From Streptococcus sp. 1643 (GTDB taxonomy: Bacteria; Bacillota; Bacilli; Lactobacillales; Streptococcaceae), in the NCBI RefSeq assembly GCF_006228325.1, contig NZ_CP040231.1, positions 879,001-943,000 of the forward strand: DNA of 64,000 nucleotides, read 5' to 3'. Shown piece by piece: positions 1 through 8,047 of this stretch; the first letter of the stretch is position 1, and each line of letters begins with the position of its first letter. Under the pieces are notes generated by a model. It made no database searches and had not been told where the DNA came from. It worked only from the letters and a program-made list of their open reading frames with translations. Both the position numbers and the translations under genes were made by a program.

Positions 1-2
1 CG

Positions 3-266
3 GACAAGATTGTTTTGTTAAGCACCTGTTTCCTTAATATTACCAACGGAAGACATATCCTCTTAGCTAAAATAACGGATGCACCAGTAAAAGCAGCCCA
101 GGATAAAAGTGGGGAAGCAGTAGGAACACGGTATTTCGATCAAGGGATTCCAACGCATTGGATTTATATCCTTGCCTTTCTTCTCCTGATTATCGTTATT
201 TTACTCCTTGTCGTTATCATCCTAATCATAAGGCGAGATAGAAAGACAAAAGAACAAAAGAAATAG
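3..266 (+). CDS. Sortase C-terminal fragment (class B-like), cut by window edge
   Basis: The frame is open to the left edge, so only the last ~87 residues are visible. They contain DKIVLLSTC followed by NGRHILLAKI. This matches the catalytic-Cys strand of sortases (T/S-L-x-T-C then a hydrophobic GR..L.AKI strand), closest to class B. A ~25-residue membrane segment (residues ~48-72 of the visible part) and a basic tail (RRDRKTKEQKK) follow, so the enzyme would be anchored at its C-terminus. Sortases join surface proteins to peptidoglycan or to pilins outside the membrane. Class and substrate cannot be settled from a fragment. Confidence 0.6.
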   Translation, partial: DKIVLLSTCFLNITNGRHILLAKITDAPVKAAQDKSGEAVGTRYFDQGIPTHWIYILAFLLLIIVILLLVVIILIIRRDRKTKEQKK

Positions 267-295
267 TAGACGTCGGAAGCGTTTACTATTTTTTT
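262..295 (+). terminator. Rho-independent terminator after sortase fragment
   Basis: AATAGTA(G)ACG pairs with CGT(T)TACTATT around a 7-base loop and is followed by a run of T. It overlaps the sortase stop codon and separates that gene from hemH. Confidence 0.7.
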
Positions 296-343
296 CTTTC
301 ATGATAGAATAGATAGTGAAAATAATATCATAAGGATGATAAC

Positions 344-1438
344 ATGAAAAAAGCTATATTAATGATGACCTTTGGATCTCCAGAGGAGATTAGTTTTGAA
401 GGAGTAGCAGAATTTTTTACAAATATTCGTCGTGGTGTTAGACCTCAAGACCACGAGATTCAGACCCTCTATGACAACTACGTCCTTATCGGTGGGACGC
501 CCTTGCAACAGATTACAAGGGAAGAAGTTGCTTTAGTAAGAGAAAGCTTAGGGGAGGAGTACGGTATCTACTTTGCCAATAAGTTTTCCCGTCCCTTTAT
601 CCCAGATGTGATCAAGCAGATGGAGTCTGATGGTATTGAAGAATGTATTTGTTTGATTTTGGAACCTCATTATTCTTTTTACTCAGTCATGGGGTATGAA
701 AAGTTTTTGGAAAGCCAGCAGATCCGATTTTTAGTTATTAAGGACTGGTATCAGCAACAGCCTTTGCTGGACTTCTGGACAGATGAGATTAGAAAAATTT
801 TACGAAACCATGTGGGAGAAGAATCTTTCAAGGTAATCTTTTCAGCTCACAGTGTTCCCATTTTAGCCTTGGATTATGGAGATCCTTATATCGATCAGAT
901 TTTCGATAATAGCAAGCTCATTGCTGAACAAATCGGCCTAACAGCCGACCAGTATACCAATACTTGGCAGAGCGAAAGCGATATTGGAATTCCTTGGATC
1001 AAGCCAGATGTCTTAGAATATTTACGAGAACAAAAGCAACATCCAGAGCATTATATTTTTGTCCCGATTAGTTTTATCAGTGAGCACATCGAAGTCCTTT
1101 TTGATAATGATGTGGAATGTTATGAGTTGTGTCAAGAATTAGGTGTCACCTACCATCGTCCACCTATGCCCAATACGGATAGCCGTTTAATTGACGCTTT
1201 AGTTGCTACTGTAAGAGCCAATGAACACAAAGAATTTAAAGCTTTTCTCCCAGAAGAAGAAACCTTTGATGAGTTAGCACCTTCAGCAACTACAAAGGAC
1301 ATCATGGAGGAGACAAACGACCTTCAGATGCCAGAATTTGTCAAAAAACTCATTGAGAAAAAAGGCCGTGAAAATGTCAAGATGCCTTACTTAATTAAGA
1401 AAATGCTCGAAAAAGCTGGGAAGTTACCAAAAGAGTAA
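344..1438 (+). CDS. hemH: Ferrochelatase family protein (HemH/CpfC)
   Basis: The 364-residue protein starts [13 protein letters not shown], the usual ferrochelatase N-terminus. It carries the metal-site motif FSAHSVP (around residues 166-172), the WQSESD...PW segment and [11 protein letters not shown] with the conserved acidic residues. The family inserts iron into protoporphyrin or coproporphyrin, and in Gram-positives it is usually the coproporphyrin enzyme. No other haem-synthesis gene is near, and mitis-group streptococci generally lack the pathway, so the substrate and direction in vivo are uncertain. The start has a good upstream site (AAGGATGATAAC) and the gene stands alone between two terminators. 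Confidence 0.9.
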   Translation: MKKAILMMTFGSPEEISFEGVAEFFTNIRRGVRPQDHEIQTLYDNYVLIGGTPLQQITREEVALVRESLGEEYGIYFANKFSRPFIPDVIKQMESDGIEECICLILEPHYSFYSVMGYEKFLESQQIRFLVIKDWYQQQPLLDFWTDEIRKILRNHVGEESFKVIFSAHSVPILALDYGDPYIDQIFDNSKLIAEQIGLTADQYTNTWQSESDIGIPWIKPDVLEYLREQKQHPEHYIFVPISFISEHIEVLFDNDVECYELCQELGVTYHRPPMPNTDSRLIDALVATVRANEHKEFKAFLPEEETFDELAPSATTKDIMEETNDLQMPEFVKKLIEKKGRENVKMPYLIKKMLEKAGKLPKE

Positions 1439-1444
1439 AGAAAA

Positions 1445-1478
1445 AAAGGATTTAGCTTTAAGCTAAATCCTTTATCTG
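1445..1478. terminator. Bidirectional terminator between hemH and mscL
   Basis: A perfect 13-bp stem (AAAGGATTTAGCT / AGCTAAATCCTTT) with a 3-base loop lies between convergent genes. A/T runs flank it on both sides. Confidence 0.85.
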
Positions 1479-1480
1479 TT

Positions 1481-1867
1481 TTATTTTTTCTCAAGAAGAG
1501 CTTTGATTTCTTGAAGAACTTCAAGTTCAGTTGGAGCAGCAGGTGCTTCCTCAACCACTTCCTCTTTCTTGCGAAGGTTTTGCGCTTTTTCCATAGCTTT
1601 AATAACGAAGAAAAGCACAGTACCTACAACGAGAAAGTTGATAATAGCACTCAAGAATTTACCATATGTAACACCATTCCATGCAAGCTCAGCGATGTTT
1701 TGTACTTTCGCAGCTTCCAAAGCTGGGTTCAATAGAAGTGGAGTGATGATATCGTTAACAAATGAAGTAACGATAGCACCAAATGCAGAGGCAATGATCA
1801 CACCGACAGCGAGGTCAACGACATTACCACGAAGCAAGAATTCTTTAAGATCCTTTAACATTTTCAT
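1481..1867 (-). CDS. mscL: Large-conductance mechanosensitive channel MscL
   Basis: The 128-residue product has the MscL signature: LKEFLLRGNVVDLAVGVIIASAFGAIVTSFVNDII gives the first helix and the G-rich pore-lining TM1. TM2 is around residues 68-90, and a charged C-terminal bundle (LQEIKALLEKK) follows. It forms a pentameric membrane pore that opens under hypo-osmotic tension. A Shine-Dalgarno AGGAAAGG lies 5 bases before the first ATG. A second ATG two codons later is the other possible start. Confidence 0.95.
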   Translation of the reverse strand: MKMLKDLKEFLLRGNVVDLAVGVIIASAFGAIVTSFVNDIITPLLLNPALEAAKVQNIAELAWNGVTYGKFLSAIINFLVVGTVLFFVIKAMEKAQNLRKKEEVVEEAPAAPTELEVLQEIKALLEKK

Positions 1868-1940
1868 AAATTCCTTTCCTAATTTTCTAATTTATTATAT
1901 CCTAAATTGTGACAAAAAGCAACTTGAACGCTCAAAGTGG

Positions 1941-2378
1941 TCAGTTGCTCCCTTTAAAAATATAGATTTTACTGAAAATATAGTTTAAAATGATGATCAA
2001 AATTTGTGCTAGGATAGTTTCAATCGTATTAACCCTATCTATATTAAATTCGACAAACTGGCCAATAATATCAGGATAAGATGTAACGAAGATATAAGTT
2101 AAAAGAAGGTCCAGACCAAGAGTAGAGAGACGGGCTAAGAAAAATTTAACTAGTCGCATTGGCCAATTCTTCCTCTCTTGTTTAAAGACGATTGTATCAT
2201 TTGTGAGAAAGGCAAAAAGAATACCGATAATATTAGCGAGGGCAGTTGCTAGGATTTCCTGATGGCTGATATGGTAGATAGCTAAACGTGATAAAATAGA
2301 TACCAAGGTAGTAGCTCCACCAAAAAATAGATAGGAGAGGATTTCATTATCAAAAAAATCCTTAATTTGATTTTTCAT
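1941..2378 (-). CDS. GtrA-family membrane protein
   Basis: This 145-residue protein starts MKNQIKDFFDNEILSYLFFGG and has four hydrophobic segments, the GtrA layout (small four-TM proteins linked to transfer of lipid-linked sugars in polysaccharide or teichoic acid decoration). I prefer this ATG to an in-frame one 24 bases upstream because an extended -10 (TGC-TATACT) ends 6 bases before it, which puts the predicted RNA start on the A of this ATG. No Shine-Dalgarno exists in that case. The specific sugar substrate is unknown. Confidence 0.8.
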   Translation of the reverse strand: MKNQIKDFFDNEILSYLFFGGATTLVSILSRLAIYHISHQEILATALANIIGILFAFLTNDTIVFKQERKNWPMRLVKFFLARLSTLGLDLLLTYIFVTSYPDIIGQFVEFNIDRVNTIETILAQILIIILNYIFSKIYIFKGSN

Positions 2379-2384
2379 GATTTT

Positions 2385-2393
2385 AGTATAGCA
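2385..2393 (-). promoter_or_regulatory. Extended -10 promoter giving a leaderless gtrA-like mRNA
   Basis: On the minus strand TGCTATACT ends 6 bases before the ATG at 2378. With the usual spacing, transcription would begin at the start codon itself. There is no clear -35, as is common for extended -10 promoters. Confidence 0.55.
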
Positions 2394-2408
2394 TAAAGTC
2401 ATATATTG

Positions 2409-2417
2409 TGCTATACT
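2409..2417 (+). promoter_or_regulatory. Extended -10 promoter for the queT leader
   Basis: TGCTATACT is the same nonamer as the divergent promoter on the other strand. The predicted start is near 2424, about 15 bases before the riboswitch aptamer. Confidence 0.6.
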
Positions 2418-2436
2418 AGTAAGGTTGATTCACTCA

Positions 2437-2497
2437 ACCCTTGGTGCTTAGCTTCTTTCACCAAGCATATTTTACGCGGGAAACCGCCAAAGGAGAA
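2437..2497 (+). promoter_or_regulatory. PreQ1-II riboswitch controlling queT
   Basis: The stem CTTGGTG/CACCAAG (2440-2446 with 2459-2465), the loop GCTTAGCTTCTTT, and the small hairpin GCGG-GAAA-CCGC (2476-2487) are followed by CAAAGGAG. This is the order seen in the preQ1-II (COG4708) class of streptococci. The loop C/T-rich stretch can pair with the AAAGGAG ribosome site in a pseudoknot, so preQ1 binding would block translation of the downstream transporter. The match to the known class is close. Confidence 0.92.
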
Positions 2498-2500
2498 AAC

Positions 2501-3010
2501 ATGAAAAATTTAACTGTTCGTGACATGGCAGATATTGCTATTGTTGCTGCTATCTATGTGGTTTTGACCATTACCCCACCACTAAATGCTATTAGCTACA
2601 GTGCTTACCAGTTCCGTATTTCTGAGATGATGAATTTTTTGGCTTTTTACAATCCTAAATACATCATCGGTGTGACGATTGGTTGTATGATTGCTAATTT
2701 CTTTAGTTTTGGCATAATTGATGTCTTTGTCGGCGGGGGATCTACTCTAGTTTTCCTTAGTCTAGGTGTATGGCTCTTTGCAAAATACAGCAAAGATTAC
2801 CTCTTTAACGGATTGATTCGAAAAGATCATTTCTTCTTTTCAATCCTCTTCTCCATTTCAATGATTACCATTGCAGCTGAACTTCATATCTTGACAGAAG
2901 CTCCCTTCTTTTTCACATGGTTCTCTACTGGAATTGGTGAGTTTGCATCACTTATCGTGGGAGCGATTTTGATTGGTAAACTGGGACAGCGAATCGATCT
3001 AACAAAATAA
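2501..3010 (+). CDS. queT: QueT, queuosine-precursor (preQ1) transporter
   Basis: The 169-residue membrane protein starts MKNLTVRDMADIAIVAAIYVVLT and belongs to the QueT/COG4708 family of ECF-type substrate-binding components. The features are about five to six hydrophobic helices and the family segment AISYSAYQFRISEMMNFLAFYNPKYI. It would work with a shared ECF energy module encoded elsewhere to import preQ1 or a related base for tRNA queuosine. The start at 2501 is fixed by the AGGAG at 2491-2495 that forms part of the preQ1-II pseudoknot. The gene ends in its own terminator. Confidence 0.92.
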   Translation: MKNLTVRDMADIAIVAAIYVVLTITPPLNAISYSAYQFRISEMMNFLAFYNPKYIIGVTIGCMIANFFSFGIIDVFVGGGSTLVFLSLGVWLFAKYSKDYLFNGLIRKDHFFFSILFSISMITIAAELHILTEAPFFFTWFSTGIGEFASLIVGAILIGKLGQRIDLTK

Positions 3011-3018
3011 GAAGTTTA

Positions 3019-3050
3019 TAAGCTAGATTCTTGCTAAATCTAGCTTTTTT
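3019..3050 (+). terminator. Terminator after queT
   Basis: AGCTAGATT pairs perfectly with AATCTAGCT and is followed by six T. Confidence 0.85.
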
Positions 3051-3076
3051 CATTATAGAAAATTAAAAGAGAGCGC

Positions 3077-3105
3077 TTGACAAGAACATAGAACTATAGT
3101 ATACT
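3077..3105 (+). promoter_or_regulatory. tRNA-Thr promoter
   Basis: A consensus TTGACA (3077-3082), a 17-base spacer and TATACT (3100-3105). The predicted start is about 4 bases before the tRNA 5' end. Confidence 0.85.
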
Positions 3106-3115
3106 TTTTAGGTAA

Positions 3116-3188
3116 GCTGATTTAGCTCAGTTGGCAGAGCGCATCCATGGTAAGGATGAGGTCGCCGGTTCAATCCCGGCAATTAGCA
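3116..3188 (+). tRNA. tRNA-Thr (anticodon GGT)
   Basis: A 73-base cloverleaf. The acceptor GCTGATT/AATTAGC has one G-T pair, D stem GCTC/GAGC, anticodon stem CATCC/GGATG with loop ATGGTAA (anticodon GGT), and T arm GCCGG/CCGGC with TTCAATC. CCA is not encoded; the discriminator base is A. Confidence 0.95.
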
Positions 3189-3198
3189 TTAGATAGAC

Positions 3199-3229
3199 AA
3201 AAAAACTCTTGATTTTCGAGAGTTTTTTA
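3199..3229 (+). terminator. Terminator after tRNA-Thr
   Basis: AAAAACTCT pairs with AGAGTTTTT around a 9-base loop and ends in T6. Confidence 0.8.
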
Positions 3230-3248
3230 TATTTCCCCCGCATTAGCC

Positions 3249-3277
3249 TTGACAAAGTCAGCAAAGCATAGTAGAAT
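3249..3277 (+). promoter_or_regulatory. Promoter of the asd-type small RNA
   Basis: TTGACA (3249-3254), exactly 17 bases, TAGAAT (3272-3277). It faces a stretch with no reading frame that ends in a strong terminator, which predicts a free-standing RNA from about 3284. Confidence 0.75.
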
Positions 3278-3282
3278 AAAAC

Positions 3283-3425
3283 CTGCGATGAGTCGATAGG
3301 TAGTCTTCGGACTGCTATTGAGCATAAGGAGGTCATAACGCAGGAGCGGACCTTGATGAGTTGTGTGAACCTGCTCATCACATGAAGATGCCTCTTAATC
3401 CCTAGTCAATGACTAGGGATTTTTA
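3283..3425 (+). ncRNA. asd RNA motif (small RNA upstream of asd)
   Basis: The ~140-base transcript is bounded by its own promoter and by a terminator with stem AATCCCTAGTC/GACTAGGGATT at 3397-3421. The 5' end CCTGCG pairs with CGCAGG about 55 bases later. Inside this a hairpin TAGTC-TTCG-GACTG has a stable TTCG loop. Position just before asd, size and layout fit the asd RNA motif of lactic acid bacteria, which is expressed as a separate small RNA in S. pyogenes (from memory). It ends before the asd promoter, so it is unlikely to be a cis leader. Its function is unknown. Confidence 0.75.
3397..3425 (+). terminator. Terminator of the asd-type small RNA
   Basis: An 11-bp perfect stem with loop AAT, followed by TTTT. 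Confidence 0.85.
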
Positions 3426-3453
3426 GTTTTCAGAAAATATAGTCTAAAAATGC

Positions 3454-3482
3454 TTTTCAATTTCTTGAAAAAGTAGTATAAT
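3454..3482 (+). promoter_or_regulatory. asd promoter
   Basis: TTTTCA (3454-3459), a 17-base spacer and TATAAT (3477-3482), about 40 bases before the asd ATG and downstream of the small RNA terminator. Confidence 0.65.
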
Positions 3483-3527
3483 ACATCTATTATAGAAATT
3501 TTTAGAAAATTCCGAAAGAGGTTATTT

Positions 3528-4604
3528 ATGGGATATACAGTTGCTGTAGTCGGCGCGACAGGTGCTGTCGGAGCTCAGATGATAAAAATGTTGGAAGAAT
3601 CAACACTTCCAATCGATAAAATTCGTTACCTTGCTTCTGCACGTTCAGCAGGTAAGACTTTGAAATTTAAAGACCAAGATATTACGATTGAAGAAACGAC
3701 TGAGACAGCTTTTGAGGGGGTTGATATTGCACTCTTCTCAGCAGGTGGTTCGACATCAGCTAAGTATGCACCATACGCAGTTCAAGCTGGAGCGGTAGTA
3801 GTGGATAATACATCTTATTTCCGTCAAAATCCAGATGTACCATTGGTTGTTCCAGAAGTCAATGCTCACGCACTTGATGCCCACAACGGGATTATTGCCT
3901 GCCCTAACTGTTCAACAATCCAAATGATGGTGGCTCTTGAGCCTGTTCGTCAAAAATGGGGCTTGGACCGTATCATCGTTTCAACTTACCAAGCGGTTTC
4001 AGGTGCTGGTATGGGAGCGATTCTTGAAACACAACGTGAACTTCGTGAAGTCTTGAATGACGGTGTGAATCCACGTGATTTGCATGCGGAAATCTTGCCT
4101 TCAGGTGGTGACAAGAAACACTATCCTATCGCCTTTAACGCTCTTCCACAAATCGATGTCTTTACTGACAATGATTACACTTATGAAGAGATGAAGATGA
4201 CCAAGGAAACGAAGAAAATCATGGAAGATGACAGCATCGCAGTGTCTGCAACATGTGTGCGTATTCCCGTCTTGTCAGCTCACTCTGAGTCAGTTTATAT
4301 CGAAACAAAAGAAGTGGCCCCAATCGAAGAAGTGAAAGCAGCTATCGCAGCCTTTCCAGGTGCAGTTCTTGAAGATGATGTAGCTCATCAAATCTATCCG
4401 CAAGCCATCAATGCAGTTGGTTCACGTGATACCTTTGTTGGTCGTATCCGTAAAGACTTGGATGCTGAAAAAGGAATCCACATGTGGGTTGTTTCAGATA
4501 ACCTTCTCAAAGGTGCTGCTTGGAACTCAGTTCAGATTGCAGAAACGCTTCACGAACGTGGATTGGTTCGTCCAACAGCTGAGTTGAAATTTGAATTAAA
4601 ATAG
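3528..4604 (+). CDS. asd: Aspartate-semialdehyde dehydrogenase
   Basis: The 358-residue enzyme reduces aspartyl-phosphate to aspartate semialdehyde with NADPH, the branch point for lysine/DAP, threonine and methionine. The NADP-binding start [14 protein letters not shown], the catalytic Cys in [10 protein letters not shown] (Cys128) and the Q/G-rich segment [12 protein letters not shown] are visible. The C-terminal [22 protein letters not shown] is the family's conserved end region. AAAGAGG before ATG supports the start. It is followed 56 bases later by dapA, the next step, which suggests co-transcription. Confidence 0.96.
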   Translation: MGYTVAVVGATGAVGAQMIKMLEESTLPIDKIRYLASARSAGKTLKFKDQDITIEETTETAFEGVDIALFSAGGSTSAKYAPYAVQAGAVVVDNTSYFRQNPDVPLVVPEVNAHALDAHNGIIACPNCSTIQMMVALEPVRQKWGLDRIIVSTYQAVSGAGMGAILETQRELREVLNDGVNPRDLHAEILPSGGDKKHYPIAFNALPQIDVFTDNDYTYEEMKMTKETKKIMEDDSIAVSATCVRIPVLSAHSESVYIETKEVAPIEEVKAAIAAFPGAVLEDDVAHQIYPQAINAVGSRDTFVGRIRKDLDAEKGIHMWVVSDNLLKGAAWNSVQIAETLHERGLVRPTAELKFELK

Positions 4605-4615
4605 CCATATCGTTT

Positions 4616-4640
4616 AGGAGTTCAGATGAACTCCTTCTTT
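4616..4640 (+). terminator. Hairpin between asd and dapA
   Basis: GGAGTTC-AGAT-GAACTCC followed by TTCTTT. The T tail is interrupted, so it may only weaken read-through into dapA. Confidence 0.45.
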
Positions 4641-4660
4641 GAAATAGAGAGGTGTTTCTC

Positions 4661-5596
4661 ATGTCTTATCAAGATTTAAAAGAGTGTAAAATCATCACAG
4701 CCTTTATTACCCCTTTTCATGAGGATGGTTCCATCAACTTTGATGCCATTCCAGCCTTGATTGAGCATTTATTGGCCCATCACACAGACGGCATTCTTCT
4801 AGCTGGAACGACTGCTGAGAGTCCGACCTTGACCCACGATGAGGAGTTGGAACTCTTTGCGGCTGTACAAAAGATTGTTAATGGACGTGTTCCTTTGATT
4901 GCGGGTGTAGGTACCAATGATACGCGTGACTCGATCGAGTTTGTCAAAGAAGTAGCAGACTTTGGTGGCTTCGCTGCTGGACTTGCTATCGTACCATACT
5001 ACAACAAACCTTCTCAAGAAGGCATGTACCAGCACTTTAAAGCTATTGCAGATGCATCAGATTTACCTATTATCATTTATAACATTCCAGGGCGTGTGGT
5101 TGTCGAATTGACTCCAGAAACCATGCTTCGCTTGGCTGACCATCCTAATATCATCGGTGTTAAAGAATGTACCAGCTTGGCTAATATGGCTTACTTGATT
5201 GAACACAAGCCAGAAGAGTTCTTGATTTATACAGGTGAAGATGGAGATGCCTTCCATGCCATGAACCTTGGTGCGGATGGGGTTATTTCTGTTGCCTCCC
5301 ATACAAATGGAGATGAGATGCACGAGATGCTCACTGCCATTGCAGAAAGCGATATGAAGAAAGCAGCAGCTATTCAACGTAAATTCATTCCTAAGGTCAA
5401 CGCCCTCTTCTCTTATCCAAGTCCTGCTCCAGTTAAGGCTGTTTTGAACTATATGGGATTTGAAGCTGGACCAACTCGATTACCTCTAGTTCCAGCACCA
5501 GAAGAAGATGCTAAACGCATTATCAAGGTTGTTGTAGATGGCGACTACGAAGCGACTAAGGCAACCGTAACAGGAGTCCTTAGGCCAGATTACTAA
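4661..5596 (+). CDS. dapA: 4-hydroxy-tetrahydrodipicolinate synthase
   Basis: The 311-residue TIM-barrel aldolase condenses aspartate semialdehyde with pyruvate, the first step committed to lysine. It shows the N-terminal [18 protein letters not shown], the [12 protein letters not shown] substrate loop, the Tyr in IIYNIPGR and the Schiff-base Lys in GVKECTS (around residue 165). I chose the ATG at 4661, not the one three codons upstream, because AGAGAGGTG sits 6 bases before it. It is adjacent to asd in pathway order. Confidence 0.96.
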   Translation: MSYQDLKECKIITAFITPFHEDGSINFDAIPALIEHLLAHHTDGILLAGTTAESPTLTHDEELELFAAVQKIVNGRVPLIAGVGTNDTRDSIEFVKEVADFGGFAAGLAIVPYYNKPSQEGMYQHFKAIADASDLPIIIYNIPGRVVVELTPETMLRLADHPNIIGVKECTSLANMAYLIEHKPEEFLIYTGEDGDAFHAMNLGADGVISVASHTNGDEMHEMLTAIAESDMKKAAAIQRKFIPKVNALFSYPSPAPVKAVLNYMGFEAGPTRLPLVPAPEEDAKRIIKVVVDGDYEATKATVTGVLRPDY

Positions 5597-5606
5597 TAAA
5601 GACAAT

Positions 5607-5642
5607 AAAATCCATGACCGCAAGAAGGATCATGGATTTTTC
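5607..5642. terminator. Terminator between convergent dapA and mnmE
   Basis: AAAATCCATGA pairs perfectly with TCATGGATTTT, with A and T runs on both sides. It can serve both genes. Confidence 0.85.
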
Positions 5643-7016
5643 TTATTTTCCTAGACAGAATTGGCTAAAGAGTTGGGTAATGAGTTCATCTGGTGCTGCA
5701 TCTCCAGTGATTTCTCCTAGGATTTCCCAAGTACGGGTCAAGTCAACTTGCAACAAATCAACTGGCATACCCAGCTCAAGACCTTCATTAACTGCTTGTA
5801 GGCTTTCAACGGCCTTTTCAATCAAGGAAATATGACGGGCATTTGACAAGTAAGTAGCATCTTGCTCGACCAAACCAGCATTTTCAAAGAAGAGATCGTT
5901 AATACGCTCTTCGATCTTATCAATGTTTTGGTTTTTAAGAACTGAAATACGGATGACATCTTCAGGTAGTTCCGAAGTTTCAATCGCTTCAGGAAGATCC
6001 GTTTTATTAAGTAGAATAATGCGGTTGGTATCTTGGCTGATTTCTAAGAGTTGGCGATCTTGGGCGGTCAGTGGTTCACTGGCATTTAGTACTAGTAGTA
6101 CCAAGTCAGCTTCCTTGAGGGCTTTTCTAGAACGTTCGACACCGATTTGTTCCACGATGTCATCTGTTTCCCGAATACCAGCTGTATCAATCAATTTGAG
6201 AGGAACACCATTGATGTTGACGTATTCTTCGATGACATCACGGGTAGTACCAGCGATGTCTGTAACGATGGCCTTTTCTTCACGCAGGAGGTTGTTGAGC
6301 AGGCTCGATTTCCCAACGTTGGGACGACCGATGATGGCAGTTGAAATTCCCTCACGGAGGATTTTACCTCGACGTGCTGTCCTAAGGAGATTAGTTAGCA
6401 ATTGCTCAAACTCCATAGTTTTCTCACGGACAACAGCAGTAGTAGCTTCCTCAACATCATCATACTCAGGATAGTCGATATTGACCTCGACTTGGGCAAG
6501 TGTATTGAGGATTTCTTGGCGGGTATTATTAATGAGGTCAGAAAGGGAGCCGTCCAATTGCTTAACTGCAATATTCATAGCCTTGTCTGTCTTGGCGCGG
6601 ATGATGTCCATCACCGCCTCAGCCTGTGTCAAATCTACACGACCGTTTAGAAAGGCGCGCTTGGTAAATTCACCAGGTTCAGCCAATCGAGCTCCTTCAC
6701 GGATAGCTAACTGGAGAATCTCATTGGTCACCGCAATCCCACCGTGAGTGTTAATCTCGATAATATCCTCACGAGTGAAGGTCTTTGGAGACTTCATAGC
6801 TCCAACCATAACCTCGTCCATGACCTTACCAGTTTGAGGGTCAGCGATATGTCCGTAGTTGAGAGTATGGCTTGCAACCTTGCTCAAGTCTTTTCCTTTA
6901 AAAATCTTTTGGGCAATAGCAAAACTATCTGTTCCGCTCAGGCGGACAATACCAATGGCTCCTTCACCTAGTGGAGTAGAGATAGCAGCGATGGTATCAA
7001 ATTCACGTGTAATCAT
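5643..7016 (-). CDS. mnmE: tRNA-modifying GTPase MnmE (TrmE)
   Basis: The 457-residue protein works with MnmG to build the xm5 group on wobble uridine 34 of tRNAs. The N-terminal folate-binding domain ([26 protein letters not shown]) and the helical domain are followed by the G domain with [12 protein letters not shown] (P-loop), DTAGIRE and NKTD. The invariant C-terminal C-[IL]-G-K appears as FCLGK. The start MITREFD at 7016 has AAAGGAA upstream; the longer open frame has no such support. It is a single gene facing dapA. Confidence 0.96.
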   Translation of the reverse strand: MITREFDTIAAISTPLGEGAIGIVRLSGTDSFAIAQKIFKGKDLSKVASHTLNYGHIADPQTGKVMDEVMVGAMKSPKTFTREDIIEINTHGGIAVTNEILQLAIREGARLAEPGEFTKRAFLNGRVDLTQAEAVMDIIRAKTDKAMNIAVKQLDGSLSDLINNTRQEILNTLAQVEVNIDYPEYDDVEEATTAVVREKTMEFEQLLTNLLRTARRGKILREGISTAIIGRPNVGKSSLLNNLLREEKAIVTDIAGTTRDVIEEYVNINGVPLKLIDTAGIRETDDIVEQIGVERSRKALKEADLVLLVLNASEPLTAQDRQLLEISQDTNRIILLNKTDLPEAIETSELPEDVIRISVLKNQNIDKIEERINDLFFENAGLVEQDATYLSNARHISLIEKAVESLQAVNEGLELGMPVDLLQVDLTRTWEILGEITGDAAPDELITQLFSQFCLGK

Positions 7017-7119
7017 ACTAATTCCTTTTGTATTTCTTTTCTTTGGATATGTATCCAAGCATCTCTTCAAATTGTAACAAAATTAGACTATTTCTTCAAT
7101 GGATGCTACTTGGAGATTG

Positions 7120-7147
7120 AAAAAGCCTAAGCAATTCTGCTTAAGCT
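7120..7147 (-). terminator. Terminator after the tautomerase gene
   Basis: On the minus strand AGCTTAAGCA-GAAT-TGCTTAGGCT (one mismatch) is followed by TTTTT. Confidence 0.6.
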
Positions 7148-7150
7148 GGT

Positions 7151-7333
7151 TTATTTGGTGCGCATTTCTCCTTGAGGAAAATAGGTTCCTTCAGGCATGT
7201 CGTTGATAATGACATGAACAGCAGACTGAGGTGCTCCTGTGTTGCGGACAACTGCTTCAGTAACCTCCTTAGCAAGAGCTTTCTTTTGCTCGAGCGTACG
7301 TCCTTCAAATAAATCGATGCGAACAAATGGCAT
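7151..7333 (-). CDS. 4-oxalocrotonate tautomerase-like protein
   Basis: A 60-residue protein starting MPFVRIDLFEGRTLEQKKALAKEVTEAV. The catalytic residue of this family is the N-terminal proline exposed after Met removal, and Pro2 is present. An Arg/hydrophobic pattern typical of the beta-alpha-beta subunit follows. Family members are small hexameric tautomerases; the substrate in streptococci is not known. A longer frame overlapping it in another register is a shadow. Confidence 0.85.
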   Translation of the reverse strand: MPFVRIDLFEGRTLEQKKALAKEVTEAVVRNTGAPQSAVHVIINDMPEGTYFPQGEMRTK

Positions 7334-7406
7334 AATGGTTTCCTCCGTGGATTCTTTATTTCTTTATATTTTACCATATTTTGCCATTTAAAGCTTCAGA
7401 AAATTA

Positions 7407-7415
7407 TGATATACT
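7407..7415 (+). promoter_or_regulatory. Extended -10 promoter of the tdk-prfA operon
   Basis: TGATATACT lies 41 bases before the tdk start. There is no strong -35. Confidence 0.55.
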
Positions 7416-7456
7416 AGAATGTAGCAAAAATTTAGAAATGGACGTGAAATAGAAGC

Positions 7457-8047
7457 ATGGCACAGTTGTATTATCGTTATGGGACTATGAACTCAGGTAA
7501 AACGATTGAGATTCTTAAGGTAGCCTATAACTATGAGGAGCAAGGAAAGGGAGTTGTGATTATGACTTCGGCTCTGGATACGCGTGACGGTGTTGGCTAT
7601 GTGTCGAGTCGAATCGGCATGAAACGACCTGCACTTGCGATTGAAGATGATACAGATATCTATGGCTTAATCCGAGATTTGGAAGTCAAACCCTACTGTG
7701 TTTTGGTCGATGAGGCCCAGTTTCTCAAACGTCACCATGTTTACGACCTAGCTCGTGTTGTCGATGAGTTAGACATTCCTGTCATGGCATTCGGATTGAA
7801 GAATGACTTTCGCAATGAACTCTTCGAAGGTTCCAAACATCTCTTACTCTTAGCAGATAAGATTGACGAGATTAAGACTATTTGCCAGTATTGTAAGAAA
7901 AAGGCGACCATGGTTCTACGAACTCAAGATGGTGTGCCAGTCTATGATGGCGAACAAATCCAGATCGGTGGCAATGAAACCTATATCTCGGTTTGCCGTA
8001 AACATTATTTTGCCCCTGAAATCAATAAGGAGAATAAAGAAAAATGA
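7457..8047 (+). CDS. tdk: Thymidine kinase
   Basis: The 196-residue kinase phosphorylates thymidine in the salvage pathway. It has the P-loop GTMNSGKT at the N-terminus, the Walker B DEAQF (around residue 86), the Cys pair CQYC of the zinc lasso with later Cys-Arg-Lys-His, and the substrate-binding GG(N)[11 protein letters not shown] end. Its stop overlaps the prfA start (ATGA), so the two are translationally coupled at the head of a translation-related operon. Confidence 0.95.
   Translation: MAQLYYRYGTMNSGKTIEILKVAYNYEEQGKGVVIMTSALDTRDGVGYVSSRIGMKRPALAIEDDTDIYGLIRDLEVKPYCVLVDEAQFLKRHHVYDLARVVDELDIPVMAFGLKNDFRNELFEGSKHLLLLADKIDEIKTICQYCKKKATMVLRTQDGVPVYDGEQIQIGGNETYISVCRKHYFAPEINKENKEK

Noticed and set aside
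1511-1988. Two rightward frames opposite mscL
   Set aside because: They run antisense to a clearly coding mscL and have no ribosome site or recognisable content.
3127-3381. Open frame of 84 residues on the minus strand over the tRNA and small RNA
   Set aside because: It is antisense to tRNA-Thr; its end (IAGIEPATSSLPW...) is a familiar translation artefact of tRNA complements. No ribosome site.
7141-7377. 78-residue frame over the tautomerase gene
   Set aside because: Overlaps the tautomerase in another register; the tautomerase frame has family match and a ribosome site.
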